Assembly: GCF_051020985.1 (NCBI RefSeq)
Contig: NC_135010.1
Location: forward strand, 2,726,001-2,790,000
From: Nomia melanderi
Taxonomy: Eukaryota > Arthropoda > Insecta > Hymenoptera > Halictidae
Direction: 5' to 3'
DNA: 64,000 nt
Shown here piece by piece: positions 23,656 to 34,620 of the stretch (positions are counted from its first letter, which is position 1; each line of letters begins with the position of its first letter). A model generated the notes under the pieces. The model did no database searches. It had not been told where the DNA came from and worked only from the letters and a program-made list of their open reading frames with translations. Both the position numbers and the translations under genes were made by a program.

Positions 23656-23943
23656 AATTCTATTGTAAACTAAACAGTCTTATTTTCTTTTTTAATTTAA
23701 TTCAATTTAAAGTACGAGCACATGCATTTATATGCGAATGATTGTAAAACATTTGATACGCGTGTTATTTAAAAATGTCATGTCGCATAAAGGCAGTAAT
23801 AAAAGGTAGGGATAATAATTCAGGTTATAAAAAGGTTAATATGGGAATGTATAAATGTATGTACATTGTGAGTTGTGTGAGAGGCTAAAATTTCCATGCT
23901 TATTTTTATTGGAGGATACATCCGTAGAGTATTGGTTTTATCA

Positions 23944-24582
23944 TACAGGGTGTCTCTGAAATTCTAGCATAAACTTAGTCAACCTGGTTCGTAGCTAAAA
24001 ATAAGGGTAAAGTATCATGGAACAAGAGGTCCATAAATGTTTTATGAAACGGATATGACAGAAATATGAAACATAAAGAATACAATACACCTTTTACTAT
24101 TAGTCTAATACAATACAAAATGAAATAAATGATGTTTATGTTAATTGTCTGTATAAAGTATATTTATTGTATTTGTATATAGTTTATTACGATTGCAAAT
24201 CGTAAGATGTGTCTTACGAAATTAGTTTCAATTTCGTAATGAGTGCAGAGTTAATAGTTTAAGAGAATTGATCGGTATTAATGTAGTAAGTTGCATAATT
24301 GAAAGAATCAGAGTTACATGTGACAAAGTTTAGACGAAGTTTTGACGAACTTTGATTTATAATAAAATGAATATAATAAAATGAGTATAATAAAATGAAT
24401 ATAATAAAATGAATATAATAAAATGAATATAATAAAATGAATATAATAAAATGAATATAATAAAATGAATATAATAAAATCAGTCAATATTCCTATTTTT
24501 GTTATTACTCAATTAAGCATTTGCTGAAATTTGGTCTTCATAGAAACAAAATCTACATAAAAACGTATGGAACATCCTATAT
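23944..24582. mobile_element. CAGGGTGTC-ended element, copy 2
   Basis: TACAGGGTGTCTCTGAAATT at the left is mirrored by GGAACATCCTATATAT at the right (reverse complement ATATATAGGATGTTCC). The ends resemble the 459-bp element at 49974. Its interior contains a 14-bp minisatellite. No protein frame is visible and the superfamily is not determined. Confidence 0.5.
24361..24480. repeat. 14-bp minisatellite, ~8.6 copies
   Basis: The unit AATAAAATGAATAT repeats almost without change over 120 bp, with one G variant in the second unit. High homogeneity suggests recent expansion. Confidence 0.95.
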
Positions 24583-25250
24583 ATAAAATGCATTACCAAT
24601 AATTTTAACATGAAGAAGGTGAATCAAACACTTGGAATTTTATTAATAAATAAAGTCGTAAGTGATGTATATTCATGTATCGGTCATAACATTAATTACA
24701 TTTGCATGGAAAAGATTAAAATATAATTTGATTTGTTGAGTGAAAAATATTTGTCGTTTAACGACGATGTAGTCATTAAACTTGAAATTAATAAAATTTC
24801 TCCAATCAATTTAATCTGTTAACAAGAAATTTCAGGCACGAGATCAATTAACAACGGACGATTCAATTTATTTTTGCTCTCAAGCAATATGAATAACATG
24901 GAGATTGTTCTGCATAATATAAGCATTTTTATACAATTGAATTCGGGAAATATAATTGAAAAGAAAAATCAGTGGAAGATGTATTCGACTCAAGTTCATA
25001 ACTTTTTTATTTTATGATGGCACATTTTTATATTGATTCATCCATCAAAATTCATGTAATTCACTGAAACCTAATCTGACAAATAAAAAACACATCTGAT
25101 AAATAAAAAACATATCTGATGAATAAGAAACACAATACTTTAAAAAAAAATAGTAAACAGTCCTTTTCTAAAAATAAGATATCATTATATTAGTTTCAGA
25201 ATGATTTTAAAGGTAATTATATTTGCAGAAATTTTTATTTTTTATGACAC
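24583..25250. other. AT-rich stretch, no feature seen
   Basis: AT-rich. A short local triplication of CATCTGATAAATAAAAAACA near 25080-25130 is the only pattern noted. Confidence 0.6.
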
Positions 25251-25405
25251 ATTAAATAAAATGTTAATATCTGGCTTGTAACAAATTTTTTCAATTTGTT
25301 CATTTAAATACAATATAAGGAATCATATTTTTAATAAAAAAATTATTTTAAAAGTAAAGTGCAACTTTTGGGAATAAGTAATTTTAATTTCTTCGGAAAT
25401 GTAAC
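25251..25405 (+). repeat. Dispersed repeat R, copy 1
   Basis: GGCTTGTAACAAATTTTTTC, then TTAAATACAATATAAGGAAT, then TTTTTAATAAAAAAATTAT and TTAATTTCTTCGGAAAT recur in order at 26751-27106. The class is unknown. Confidence 0.6.
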
Positions 25406-25407
25406 GT

Positions 25408-25671
25408 GTAACACTAAACGTATTACAACTGGTCAAATGACCGGTTTTATAATTTGATTGATAGTCCTGCGTTTTCTCTCGTTCATTTAACTTTATATCG
25501 ATTCCTACATTCTCCGATTAATCGGTTTTTCAACTTTTGTTTTTCATTTTTTTTCTGTTTCTTCCATTAAGAAAAATTTAACGTCTAATTTTTTTAATTT
25601 ATTTTGTAACCAGTTATTTAAATGGTTAAGGCAGATAATTATGTACCAAGTGCTGGTACGTTTACTGTTAA
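25408..25671 (+). mobile_element. Family C TTAA element, copy 2
   Basis: The left end GTAACACTAAACGTATTACA (TTAA mutated to GTAA) and right end TGGTACGTTTACTGTTAA form the C inverted repeat. GGTCAAATGACC (25431-25442) is a clear subterminal palindrome 19 bp inside the left end. A 65-codon frame over the right end is spurious. Confidence 0.85.
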
Positions 25672-26750
25672 AGACAATGTCAATGATTTACACAATAATG
25701 AAATAGCTGTTATTTTTAAATTATTTTTAGATAAAAATTTGTTTTATTTATTCTATAGCTGCAGATATTTAGTAAATCTTACATACTCAATAATTAAATT
25801 AAGTCTTACAAAAATTTGAATATTTAGTTTCTTTAATGATAATTTTAAATATACACAAATGGAGGCATCGCATGAAATAATAGCGTTTAAAATTACTCAG
25901 TTACGCAAGACGTTTTTTACGTCGAAGGATGAAAAAAAATAACATGACAGAGAAATTTCAAATTCATTAACTTGCTGTGTAGAATATTTTTTCCTCTTTA
26001 GTGACAACGTTGAACGCATTTTAAGTCGACTTTGCCCGTATTCATTTAAATGCGTATGCATGCTACATTTTCCAAATGTAACAACGTCGATAACATTAAA
26101 AATGTGACAACAATGTAGCATACGGTAATTTCAAAAGAATTGTTGCAATATTTTTTAAAGCATATTTCCCAATTTTAATTGTTCTCGCCTGACTAAACAG
26201 TTTATATTAAAAAGAAAAATTCAATTTCGATGCTTTCTCTTGGAATCGCTTGTAAGGCAGGATATAAATAATGCAATTCTACGTAGAGAGAACGAAATTA
26301 ACGGTGGAAAGGAATTGCTAATGAAAATGGAAAAAAGCTGATAATGCCGGTTACAGAGAGTACAATTGTTATAAAGTATAATTAATAACGGTCGAAAGAT
26401 AAACCGTAATTCCCATGAAAAACAATGACTGTCCGTGAATGACAGTTCATTACTGTCCATGCACGCCGGCACGGAGATAAGGTAATACTTTACTAATTTT
26501 ACATTGTTATCGTGGTTTATGTAAAGCGGAAGTCGGCTCAAAAGTGATTCGATAATTACAGCAAAGGACGATCGATTCTGTTTTTATTAGCGTTCGACTA
26601 ATCTCCGTTTTACATGTAACATTAATTAGTCTGTGTTAATACATTCATAACAACGGCTCATTAATTGATTACAATCGTTCCGTGAATAACTTTGTGGTTG
26701 AATTGCAACGAATCAATATCAGACGTATTTAGTCAAAAAATTCTTAAATG
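25672..26750. other. AT-rich stretch with a more balanced block
   Basis: The part at 25900-26720 is less AT-rich than its surroundings. A 106-codon minus-strand frame (26221-26541) is among the longer non-repetitive frames in the window but shows no domain I recognise. It may be conserved non-coding DNA; the sequence alone does not show it. Confidence 0.45.
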
Positions 26751-27106
26751 TTAAATACTAGCTATGTTAATAGCTAGCTCGTAACAAATTTCTTCAATTT
26801 CTTTACTTGAATACAACATAAGAATTATTTATACAACTAAATGTACATTGACTTATTTATACCTTCACTTACTAGCAATTCCACCAGATACTGTCGAAAT
26901 TTAATTTTTCTTTGCATACAAATTTTTTAGCGAGGTAAAAAATATATAAAATTGAGAAATATGTTTTAAAAGGTATTGCAATAATTCTTTTAACATTGTC
27001 GTATGTTACATTGTTATTGCATTCTTAATAAAAAAAATTATGTTAGAAGTAAATTGTCATTTTTGGAACTTAATCATTTTCATTTCCTTGGAAAAATTAA
27101 ATTATG
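26751..27106 (+). repeat. Dispersed repeat R, copy 2
   Basis: It has the same ordered blocks as 25251-25405 (GCTCGTAACAAATTTCTTCA, TTGAATACAACATAAGAATT, and later TCTTAATAAAAAAAATTATG) but with about 190 extra bases in the middle. Either copy 1 is deleted or copy 2 carries an insertion. Confidence 0.55.
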
Positions 27107-27356
27107 CATAATGGAAAAATGATCGTAAAAAGAACAAAAAATTTAAGTAATAGAAATAATAGTAAAATGTATTTCGAGCAGCAATATTTGCATTGCGAGC
27201 GAATTAGCTTTATTGAGATACGCTTTATATAACATTCACAGTAATATTCAATGCAAGAAAATATGTGAAGGCAATGTTCCTATTTCGTAATACATTAACT
27301 AGGTAATTTGAATTATAATCAGTAACATTGTAATGTTTTGGGTGAGTAAAAGGTAA
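27107..27356. other. AT-rich stretch, no feature seen
   Basis: AT-rich sequence without recognisable coding or repeat structure. Confidence 0.6.
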
Positions 27357-27430
27357 GTACATTACAACGCCCACTATCCGAACTAATTGAGAGACAGACC
27401 CATTGGGCTAAACGATTTTCGGATAACAAG
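27357..27430. repeat. Possible Tigger-like end fragment
   Basis: CCCACTATCCGAACTAATTG with TTCGGATAACAAG further on gives TATCCGAA (27375-27382) facing TTCGGATA (27418-27425). Paired ATCCGAA/TTCGGAT motifs near an end are typical of Tigger-like DNA elements. No opposite end was found. Confidence 0.35.
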
Positions 27431-28280
27431 TTTGAAAAGACTAATTTATGAACTTGCCATAAATCAATCTGAAATGAAACAGTTTTCAAATGTACTTTCA
27501 CCCTTTCGGTGTGTGTTTAATAATATTTATGAGTATAAAGTAACCAAAATCGTACACTAAACTCAGGCAGGACACTAAAATGAAACACTTGAAGCAGAAA
27601 GAACATGTGTTTTAAATATAAACACTGGTAGACAGATACATAGTTTAATTCGTATAATCAGTCATTCACATAACCGTAAAACTGATAATTTATTATTTAA
27701 ATAATTGAAATTCCACTGTAAGTATCTATTCACATAGACATTATTTGATGATCATTGTGAACATTCGAATTATAAGATGCAAACTTTATTTGCTTTTATT
27801 TCTTTGTACTAAATGTTGATTTACATGTTACACAAAATTTGTTGTAATAGTTTTCTTTATATTATACATAGTTTTTTTTACTGGACAAACATTTTTATCC
27901 ATCACGTACTTATTTATGAATGGATAAGGTAATACATAACAAAGTAATATTATATAAAAATGTGAGTTAATGCAACTACCCTTTTATAAGATGAAATTTT
28001 TAACTTCTTGAGTAGATTAGAAAAAATTTGTATACATTAAATATTTATTGAAACTAAATGTACACAACTATACTTTATTATAAAAAGATCATTTTTTATA
28101 CAAATTTTCGGTAATGTTTATTCATAATAATTATTAAAATGATTAATTATTATTATAATATTATTAAAAACCAAACACAATTTTAATTTACAATATAAAT
28201 TAAATAACATTCCTATTACATTGGTACCGTGCTAAAGTCATGAGCAAAAGAAACATTTAAACTTTTGATTAATAGCATTC
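27431..28280. other. AT-rich stretch, no feature seen
   Basis: AT-rich DNA; nothing could be supported. Confidence 0.65.
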
Positions 28281-28920
28281 GTCAGAAACCACACCGGGAA
28301 AATTCTGTTTTGCATAAAGAACCGCGGCCTGCTTGCGAACGAAGGTGTAAGATGGGAGAACAATGAATTTCTTGACTCGGTGAAGTCGACAATTCCTGCC
28401 GCAACTCTCGAAATCGGTACGAAATGTTGACATCACTGACCTTGTTTTCCTGAAAGATCGTTCGCAAGATTTGCAAAGGCATCCGTTGAAAACCTTCTCC
28501 CGTTCTCTCGCTCCCTGTTTCTGCCTGTTTAGGCAGTCCGTGCTGTGTAACGGATCGTAATGGCAAAAATAGAGGTGAAGAACCCTGTTGGGGAGAGGAG
28601 GGCTTTCGTGTCACGGGTTGAAAAGATTGGAAATAAAATGCAAATCGGTTGTAAATCAGGTCGGACGCGTGGCACTGACGTGGGACCGTTTCACGATGAC
28701 AATCCCCCCTAAGGCACGACAATGGGAGCTGCGTCCCGCTGCTGGGGGTTAATTGTGTTTAGAGCAAACAGGTATCCGCATCAAATCGAGGGCTCAGGTG
28801 GTCCACGTCGTTGCCTTGAGTCTCTGCGCTTATGGAGGGGGGAGGGTATTTACGCAGGAACTATTCGGATGCTTCTTTTGCTACTCCTTTTCAAATTCGG
28901 ATCGAGGTTGACCATTATTT
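28281..28920. other. GC-richer island 6
   Basis: A CpG-containing block. A 146-codon minus-strand frame (28722-28282) spans most of it. The translation has no transmembrane, signal or domain pattern I recognise, and its Cys, Arg and Ser content is what GC-rich non-coding DNA gives. A coding exon cannot be excluded but no splice context supports it. Confidence 0.45.
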
Positions 28921-29925
28921 AGGTTGTTTAGAATCAATATTTATCTGGATTATCTGAGTAGGAATAATAATTTATTTATACACACATTCTTTGATGCGAA
29001 ACATTAACGGTTTTCTTTATTATTTTTGACGATTACATTTGTCAAAAGATTTCATTATTCAACGAATCTGACCTTTTCTTGTGTATTTCAATAAACTTTA
29101 GACACTCATTTTTCACAGAAAGTATTTGAGAGTTTCTTTTTGTTAACGTAGAAATAATTTTTAAAATAGAAAATTTTATTTTTTCCAATATTATTTATCC
29201 AAAAATTAAAGAACTAAAGACGCTTACTTCCACTGAAGGAACACTGTTAATAACTATGATACATAACAGAACAATATGTCGAAAAATATTGAGTTTTCAA
29301 TGATTGTTTTTTAAATACTTTTACCTAGAGTGACGCAAAGGAACGATTTATGTAAAAGACATACAGTTTCATTTTAATAAAGTACACTTTGAAACTACAT
29401 CAATGCATTTACAAAATCTAATATTACAATATGATAGAACTTGTTGAATAGTACTAAGAGTTTTTTTACAATTTTTATATAACTTTACTAGGAACAGAAT
29501 GATAGTCTGTCCTTGTTAGTAGATGCAGTTTGTATAGATAACTTTTATTTCAATATCTTGTGTTGACAGCTATTAATAGAAAATATACTTTATAGATAAG
29601 TTTCATTGTCATTTTGAAACTGATGTAACAAATATTTGCAATAAATTGAGAGACATTATACAAAAGTTCAACATCGTTTGACTTGCAACTTATGTATGTA
29701 TTTAAATTAACAGTACTAATTATAAGTAGATACATACCGTTCACAACATATTAAATTACACTAAACGCATTGATCATGTTACATGAAATATAATCAATGA
29801 GACAATACTTTTTTATCTTGAGTTTCTGTGCCAGAATGATATAGTAACCATATGTTATGTGTTTGAACATGTTGCTTTAATGTTAGGATACATTAATTGT
29901 TGTCTGTGCGTGTTGATAATTACAA
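28921..29925. other. AT-rich stretch, no feature seen
   Basis: AT-rich; short frames only. Confidence 0.65.
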
Positions 29926-29996
29926 CAGAAGAAGAAGAAGAAGAAGATGGAAAAGAGGAAAAAGAAGAAGAAGAAGAAGAGGAAGAAGAAGAAGAA
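29926..29996. repeat. Impure (GAA)n microsatellite
   Basis: About 70 bp of AGA/GAA triplets with a few GGA interruptions. The serine-rich and phenylalanine-rich minus-strand frames here are products of the repeat. Confidence 0.95.
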
Positions 29997-30768
29997 CTCA
30001 ATTGAGATTCGTGTGACCATTTCGTGAACTGATGTTTGCACACTAGATGATTCGAAAGTCAACGTGAGGAGAATGTACAATTAAGCCCTGTAAATTAAAC
30101 GGTATTAAGCATTGATTCTATTTGTTTTTTATTTCAACTGATTGAATTTGATTTACTAAATTTTGAATGTTTAAATATCTGTGATGAAACATTTATTACT
30201 ATATATATATATTTCGGCAAATATAGTTAGCATCTATTCATTTTTAATCTATGAAATACTAGCACATTTTGAAATTGATTACTAATATGAAAGTGAATTC
30301 TAATCATTCCTTCAGATACCACGAATAAAATTTAATGAAAAAGAGAAAGGGCGAAAAACAGTTGTAAGTAATGAGCTTGAAAGCCAATCAGTTAATTACA
30401 TTTTAATATTGAAATAAAAATTCTTTGGAATGACTGTTATCATAAACCTTAAACGACAAAATAACTAATTTTAACACAGTTTCATAACTTATTTCCTTTA
30501 TACATATGTAACCTTGTTTCATATTACTATTCGATTTTACTTTTACTTAGAAAAAAATAAAGCATCAGAAGTTCCATAAGGTTTTCAAAATGTATGTTTA
30601 TGCCATCCATTACACATGAAATTCTCCAAAAATTTTCGTCTGATTTTTTTACTTATGACTACTCTAACAATAAGACTCTGTATTCTAAGAAATAAAAAGG
30701 GTATTCCATATTTATATCTTTTTTTTCTATATGAAACTATAGTATGGTCTCAGTTAGTCACGTCCAAT
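29997..30768. other. AT-rich stretch, no feature seen
   Basis: AT-rich with a short (AT)n run near 30200. No gene or element was found. Confidence 0.6.
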
Positions 30769-31006
30769 TTAACCTCGTACCCTATAATTTCTTTCGTACC
30801 TACACTCGTTAGGACTATAATAAGGACTAAAATATAGCAATTTTATTCTCATTGTATATCTACGTTTACTTTAAAGCATAACAATTAATAACGGATAAAT
30901 AATATTTCATTTGGACTCGGAAAAACTCAATGCCATTTGTATTTATTAAATTACGTTTGAAATCTTCACAACGAGTCCCACACGATATTATAAGGCAAGG
31001 AGTTAA
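30769..31006 (+). mobile_element. Family M TTAA element, copy 2
   Basis: It has the ends TTAACCTCGTACCCTATAAT and ATTATAAGGCAAGGAGTTAA, with TTAA at both sides. The subterminal CGAGTCCCACACG corresponds to the GTGTCTGACAC hairpin of copy 1 but is degraded. The right TTAA directly precedes the hAT relic. Confidence 0.8.
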
Positions 31007-31084
31007 TAGGTTCCCAACAGAGGGATTATCGCTCATCGGTGGGTGTCAGAGAAGCCTAAGGGGGTATTTTTTGTCTTATTCATA

Positions 31085-31330
31085 TTAAGGGGCCGCTGAG
31101 GTTCAAAATGGCTGATTTTGGTTTTTTGTTTCGCAATTATTGATACCTTAAAAGAGTTCGAAAGGAATATTTGAAACGAATAAAAGGAATATTCGAAATG
31201 ATCTTGAAAATAAATAGTTTCACTTTAATACTATAATGAATGTCTGAAGAAACGGAAAATAATCTGTTATTACAATTTTTATAAGGATTACATATTAATC
31301 GTATTAAAGGCTTAGTAGTTTTAACGTTAA
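31085..31330 (-). mobile_element. Family B TTAA element, copy 2 (inside hAT relic)
   Basis: Reverse-oriented B with the internal blocks TTTCGCAATTATTGATACCT, ACAATTTTTATAAGGATTAC and the end TAGTAGTTTTAACGTTAA. TTAA lies at both ends. It lies between the hAT left end and the surviving transposase segment, so it is younger than the hAT copy. Confidence 0.8.
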
Positions 31331-31706
31331 TGGCGCAGTCAAGGAAAAGAAAATACCTTCTTCAAACATAGAAGTTAAAAAATTATCATTTCAGGAAGAG
31401 TTGATAGAAGTGTCAACAAATGAAGAGTTAACGTTTAAATTAAAAAATGAATATTCAGAGTTTTGGGTACAGAGTCAAATTGCAATGTTATATTCATCCC
31501 TGTGGACTGTTGCAAAGAAGTTTTGATTGCATTTTCATTATCATATTTGGCTGAAAGTGAATTTTGACGTATTAACTAGTTTATTAACAGAGAAAAGAAA
31601 CAAACTGTCAATAGTGGAACACGAAGATTTATGATTATTGATACCCAAAATGGCACTACACATCAAAATATTCGTTTCACCACATCAAGCTCAGCTCTCT
31701 GACTAA
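31331..31706 (+). pseudogene. hAT transposase C-terminal fragment
   Basis: Reading from 31371 the translation gives an acidic, helical stretch with EELIEVSTNEELTFK and SEFWVQSQIAMLYSSLW. A one-base shift at about 31521-31566 gives LIAFSLSYLAESEF. The original frame then resumes as LLTEKRNKLSIVEHEDL, an in-frame TGA, IPKMALHIKIFVSPHQAQ and a final stop at 31704. This order (S-Y-L-x-E, then K-R-N-x-L, then a closing HQAQ) is the hAT-family dimerisation domain at the C-terminus of transposases and of domesticated proteins such as ZBED5 and FAM200. Stops at 31524 and within EHEDL, plus two compensating frameshifts, show it is dead. The N-terminal zinc finger and catalytic core are absent. The assignment rests on recognised motifs, not a search. 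Confidence 0.75.
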
Positions 31707-31915
31707 TATTATTAATAATATTATACTTTTCCTTTATATTTTTTTGATCGTACTGTGAACAATAAATCAATATTGTTATTATCTTTTAATAAAATAATGT
31801 AAAAAAGTTATTTTAATTTTTGAATATATATAACTTACAATATAGTTTACTCAGAGGGGTGCTAGGAAATCGTTCAGTAAAAAAGTGGACACTGACTCAA
31901 AAAAGGTTGGAAATA

Positions 31916-32400
31916 TATATTTCATTTTTAAGACGTCTACACAATACAAGGTTAAAGAAAAAGAAATTTACATTTAAACAACAAAGTATCACTTAATATT
32001 TTCAAAAGCGAATTAAATATGTAATTAAGTAGAATAAAATGAGCAATATCATATACGAACATGTTCCTCATAATTCTATTACACGATTTGTTAATACTTG
32101 TCAACTCTTCCGTATTACTCGAATTTTCATGAACCACCTTTGGTAAATTTTCTACACCAATATTAACACGTATTGGCCTTCAGAACGTCACCGTATATAC
32201 CACAAATTCTTGTTGTGGTGGTTGTATTGGATCCTGAGCGAAAATGAAACAACATACAATGCTGTGTATGTTCTTCAGTAGGTTGATAGTTTGCCATGTG
32301 TTTCAGGATAACTTTTTATTACTATTCAACTAAAAAGTATAAATCCACACTCAAACTTTATAAAGTATCATGAAAAACCTATTCTCACTAATAAATACAT
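31916..32400. other. AT-rich stretch with a lone TTAA end
   Basis: AT-rich. TTAACACGTATTGGCC at 32163 resembles an E/F-type end, but no partner was found. Confidence 0.5.
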
Positions 32401-32854
32401 TTAACACTGAAACTAAAACTACCAGACGGGTTAAAATAACTCACTCTAGATTTCCTCTTTTTGCAATTATTAAAAAGATGACAGATGTTTTTATGAGAAA
32501 TGATTAAAGAATTTGATTTAGCAATACACAAACTGAATTATAAATCAATTAATACTAGAATTACAGAGCATTCCATACGATTAATATTGTAATCCTTATA
32601 AAAATTGTAACAACAGATTATTTTCAGTTTCTTCAGACATTCATTGTAGTATTCAAATGAAACTATTTATTTCCAAGATCATTTCAAATATTCAATGCTC
32701 TTAAGATATTAATAATTGTGAAACAAGCAAATCGAAACCAGTCAATTTGACTCTTACGTAGTTTTACTGTTAAAGTCTCAATAAATGCACTCTTGAAGTT
32801 TCTATAGAGGACTTTCAAAAATTCAATTCTACTGCTCGGTAGTTTAAGTGTTAA
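32401..32854 (-). mobile_element. Family A element, copy 5, interrupted by B
   Basis: The outer ends are TTAACACTGAAACTAAAACT and GCTCGGTAGTTTAAGTGTTAA-type sequence, in reverse orientation. The A sequence runs to ATTATAAATCAATTAA (32552), then a complete B element intervenes, then A resumes at TTAAAGTCTCAATAAATGCA (32770). Joining the two parts restores the order seen in copies 1 and 3, with only TTAA duplicated. Without the insert this copy is about 233 bp. Confidence 0.92.
32549..32773 (+). mobile_element. Family B TTAA element, copy 4 (nested in A)
   Basis: The left end is TTAATACTAGAATTACAGAG and the right end CTTACGTAGTTTTACTGTTAA-type, with the B body CCTTATAAAAATTGTAACAA inside. Subterminal CCAGTCAATTTGACTC is the B palindrome. 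Both flanking TTAA tetramers are identical, and the host A element supplies the unoccupied-site sequence. Confidence 0.92.
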
Positions 32855-32929
32855 GCCAGCTTAAATTATCTCAGATATCTAAAAAAAAGTTTGATAACTT
32901 ATTACCCCTAATACAAAGTGTCAGTACGT

Positions 32930-33650
32930 TCAGTGTTAATCCTGGTCCTACGATATCGAAATTTTCGTATTACCGAGATTCCCTTGGGACCACGTTCGAC
33001 GGTCGCCGCGAGCTAAGGTACCCAAAGTTACGAAATTACGTAACCGATGTTCGAGGGAGGAATATCTGACGATTTGAGGGAAACGTTGGCCGGAGAGGAA
33101 AAAATGAGGGGGAAGCCAGTATATTCTTCGCGTATTCGAGGATGCACGTGAATGGCGGTCCGTCGCCTGGTCCGTCGATCGGGGTCCGATACCCCGTCGT
33201 GTAAGAAGCTAGCACGTTTATTTATAACGTTTAAAGAGAAGCAGACAGACAGTAATGGCCGTGTGTACGTATGTGGCGCGTATCCTACCTACATTTCCCA
33301 GGCAGGCTCTCGGCAGCTTTCTTCTGACATAACCGAATGAAGGCGCGGGCCACGGTTATGCAATTCGAAAGTGCCCGCCTTACTTTACGTATCGTGGCGA
33401 GGATACGCGGTATCTTATGAAGGAGCGCACGCTTAGTCTCCTGCTTTTACTTGGCCGTCCATGGCGGGGAGACGAAACACACCGAAGAAGTGAAAATTTG
33501 TCGAACGAATTGCCCGCGCGAACCGTTTTCGAAATGCTTTCCCGTGGAAGGGGGAATTCCCCCTTTTCGATCGAATTTTTGGACCCCGTGATCCCGTTCG
33601 TATGTCGTTGGATATTGAACACTTTATCTACACATAATTTTTTAGTGATC
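32930..33650. other. GC-richer island 7
   Basis: A CpG-rich block with overlapping frames of 62-80 codons on both strands and no recognised product. It includes the 18-bp palindrome at 33548 and a TTATTTATAA box at 33221. The island ends where AT-rich DNA resumes. A regulatory or exonic role is possible but unproven. Confidence 0.45.
33548..33565. promoter_or_regulatory. Perfect kappaB-like palindrome
   Basis: AAGGGGGAATTCCCCCTT reads the same on both strands. Its core GGGGAATTCCCC matches the consensus GGGRNWYYCC bound by Rel/NF-kappaB proteins (Dorsal, Dif and Relish in insects). Occupancy is only inferred. Confidence 0.4.
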
Positions 33651-33893
33651 TTTTAAACATTCCGTACGGGTCATTTTGTTAATTTCAACATAGATCAGTT
33701 ACATTCAATTCATATTTTTATTATTCAATGTTTTCAAGAGTTTCCATTACAAATAGAAATAGTTTCAATCATACGCAAAAGGAATCAACTATCTACTTTT
33801 ATCAAAAATGTTAATGAAGTTGTACAAGTATTTATTTAATACTACTCGACGATATATGGAAATAGTACTTTTACGTTTTCCGTATGCAATGTG

Positions 33894-34115
33894 TTAACAT
33901 TAGGACTGTCGAGCATTTAATATGATTGATGTGTAGTCCTTATAAAAATTGTAACAATAGACTATTTTCAGTTTCCTCGGATATTCATTATAGTATTGGA
34001 AAACTATTTATTTTCAAGATCATTTTGAACATTCAATGGTTTTATGACATCAATAATTGCGAAACAAGAAAATCGAAACCAGTCATTTTAACTGGTACGG
34101 CAGTTCTAGTGTTAA
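33894..34115 (+). mobile_element. Family B TTAA element, copy 3
   Basis: The ends TTAACATTAGGACTGTCGAG and GTACGGCAGTTCTAGTGTTAA-type are bounded by TTAA. CCAGTCATTTTAACTGG (34079-34095) is the subterminal palindrome, 16 bp from the right TTAA. It is an intact reference copy of 222 bp. Confidence 0.9.
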
Positions 34116-34367
34116 AAATCAGTTATTAACAGCTGATGATTTTTGAAGAACATTCTCAGCAGCAATAGCAATTATAATTGTAAATCGGTAAATAATCTCG
34201 TTTATACAATAACTTTTATACGTAATACAATAATTTTTCTTAAGATTATTATGTACAAAAAATGATCGAACTTATTTTGTATATAGTACAATTATTAAGA
34301 AGCCTATGATTAGGCTTTTGGTTGACAAAATGTTAATACATTCACGACAGTACATGTTTCTATATGT

Positions 34368-34620
34368 TTAAACTCTTCTGCTAAAATATCGTGTCAGACT
34401 CGTGATGAAAATTTAAAACTGAATTTGACAAATCTAAATGTTATTTATTTATTTTTTTAATGTAAATTAAATATTACTTGTTTATTATCAATATTTAGCT
34501 TGCAGAGTAGACGTAGATATGGAGTAAATGTAAAATTGTTTTCTTTTTCAACTAAATTATGAACGATAAAGTAATGTTATCAAGCACAGTTGCGAAAGAA
34601 ATCATAGGAAAAAGGGTTAA
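34368..34620 (-). mobile_element. Family M TTAA element, copy 4
   Basis: Reverse-oriented M: TTAAACTCTTCTGCTAAAAT, then ATCGTGTCAGACTCGTGATG at the left is the M right end, and AAAAAGGGTTAA closes it. TTAA is on both sides, 253 bp. CGTGTCAGACTCG is the subterminal palindrome equivalent. Confidence 0.75.

Larger units (their letters stand above)
31007..31915 (+). mobile_element. hAT element relic, internally deleted
   Basis: The left end TAGGTTCCCAACAGAGGGAT and the right end ACTCAAAAAAGGTTGGAAAT carry the GTTCCCAAC../..GGTTGGAA signature of many hAT termini. Between them only the C-terminal part of a transposase gene survives (31331-31706), and a family B MITE (31085-31330) interrupts the left part. 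The stretch CTCAGAGGGGTGCTAGGAAA at about 31850 also looks like hAT subterminal sequence. An 8-bp target duplication could not be confirmed. Confidence 0.65.

Noticed and set aside
26221..26541. 106-codon minus-strand frame
   Set aside because: Plausible composition, but no similarity that I can name and no exon signals; kept only as a balanced block.
28282..28722. 146-codon minus-strand open frame
   Set aside because: No motif, signal or membrane pattern; composition typical of translated GC-rich non-coding DNA.
29855..30080. Poly-Ser and poly-Phe frames
   Set aside because: Products of the GAA microsatellite in two frames.
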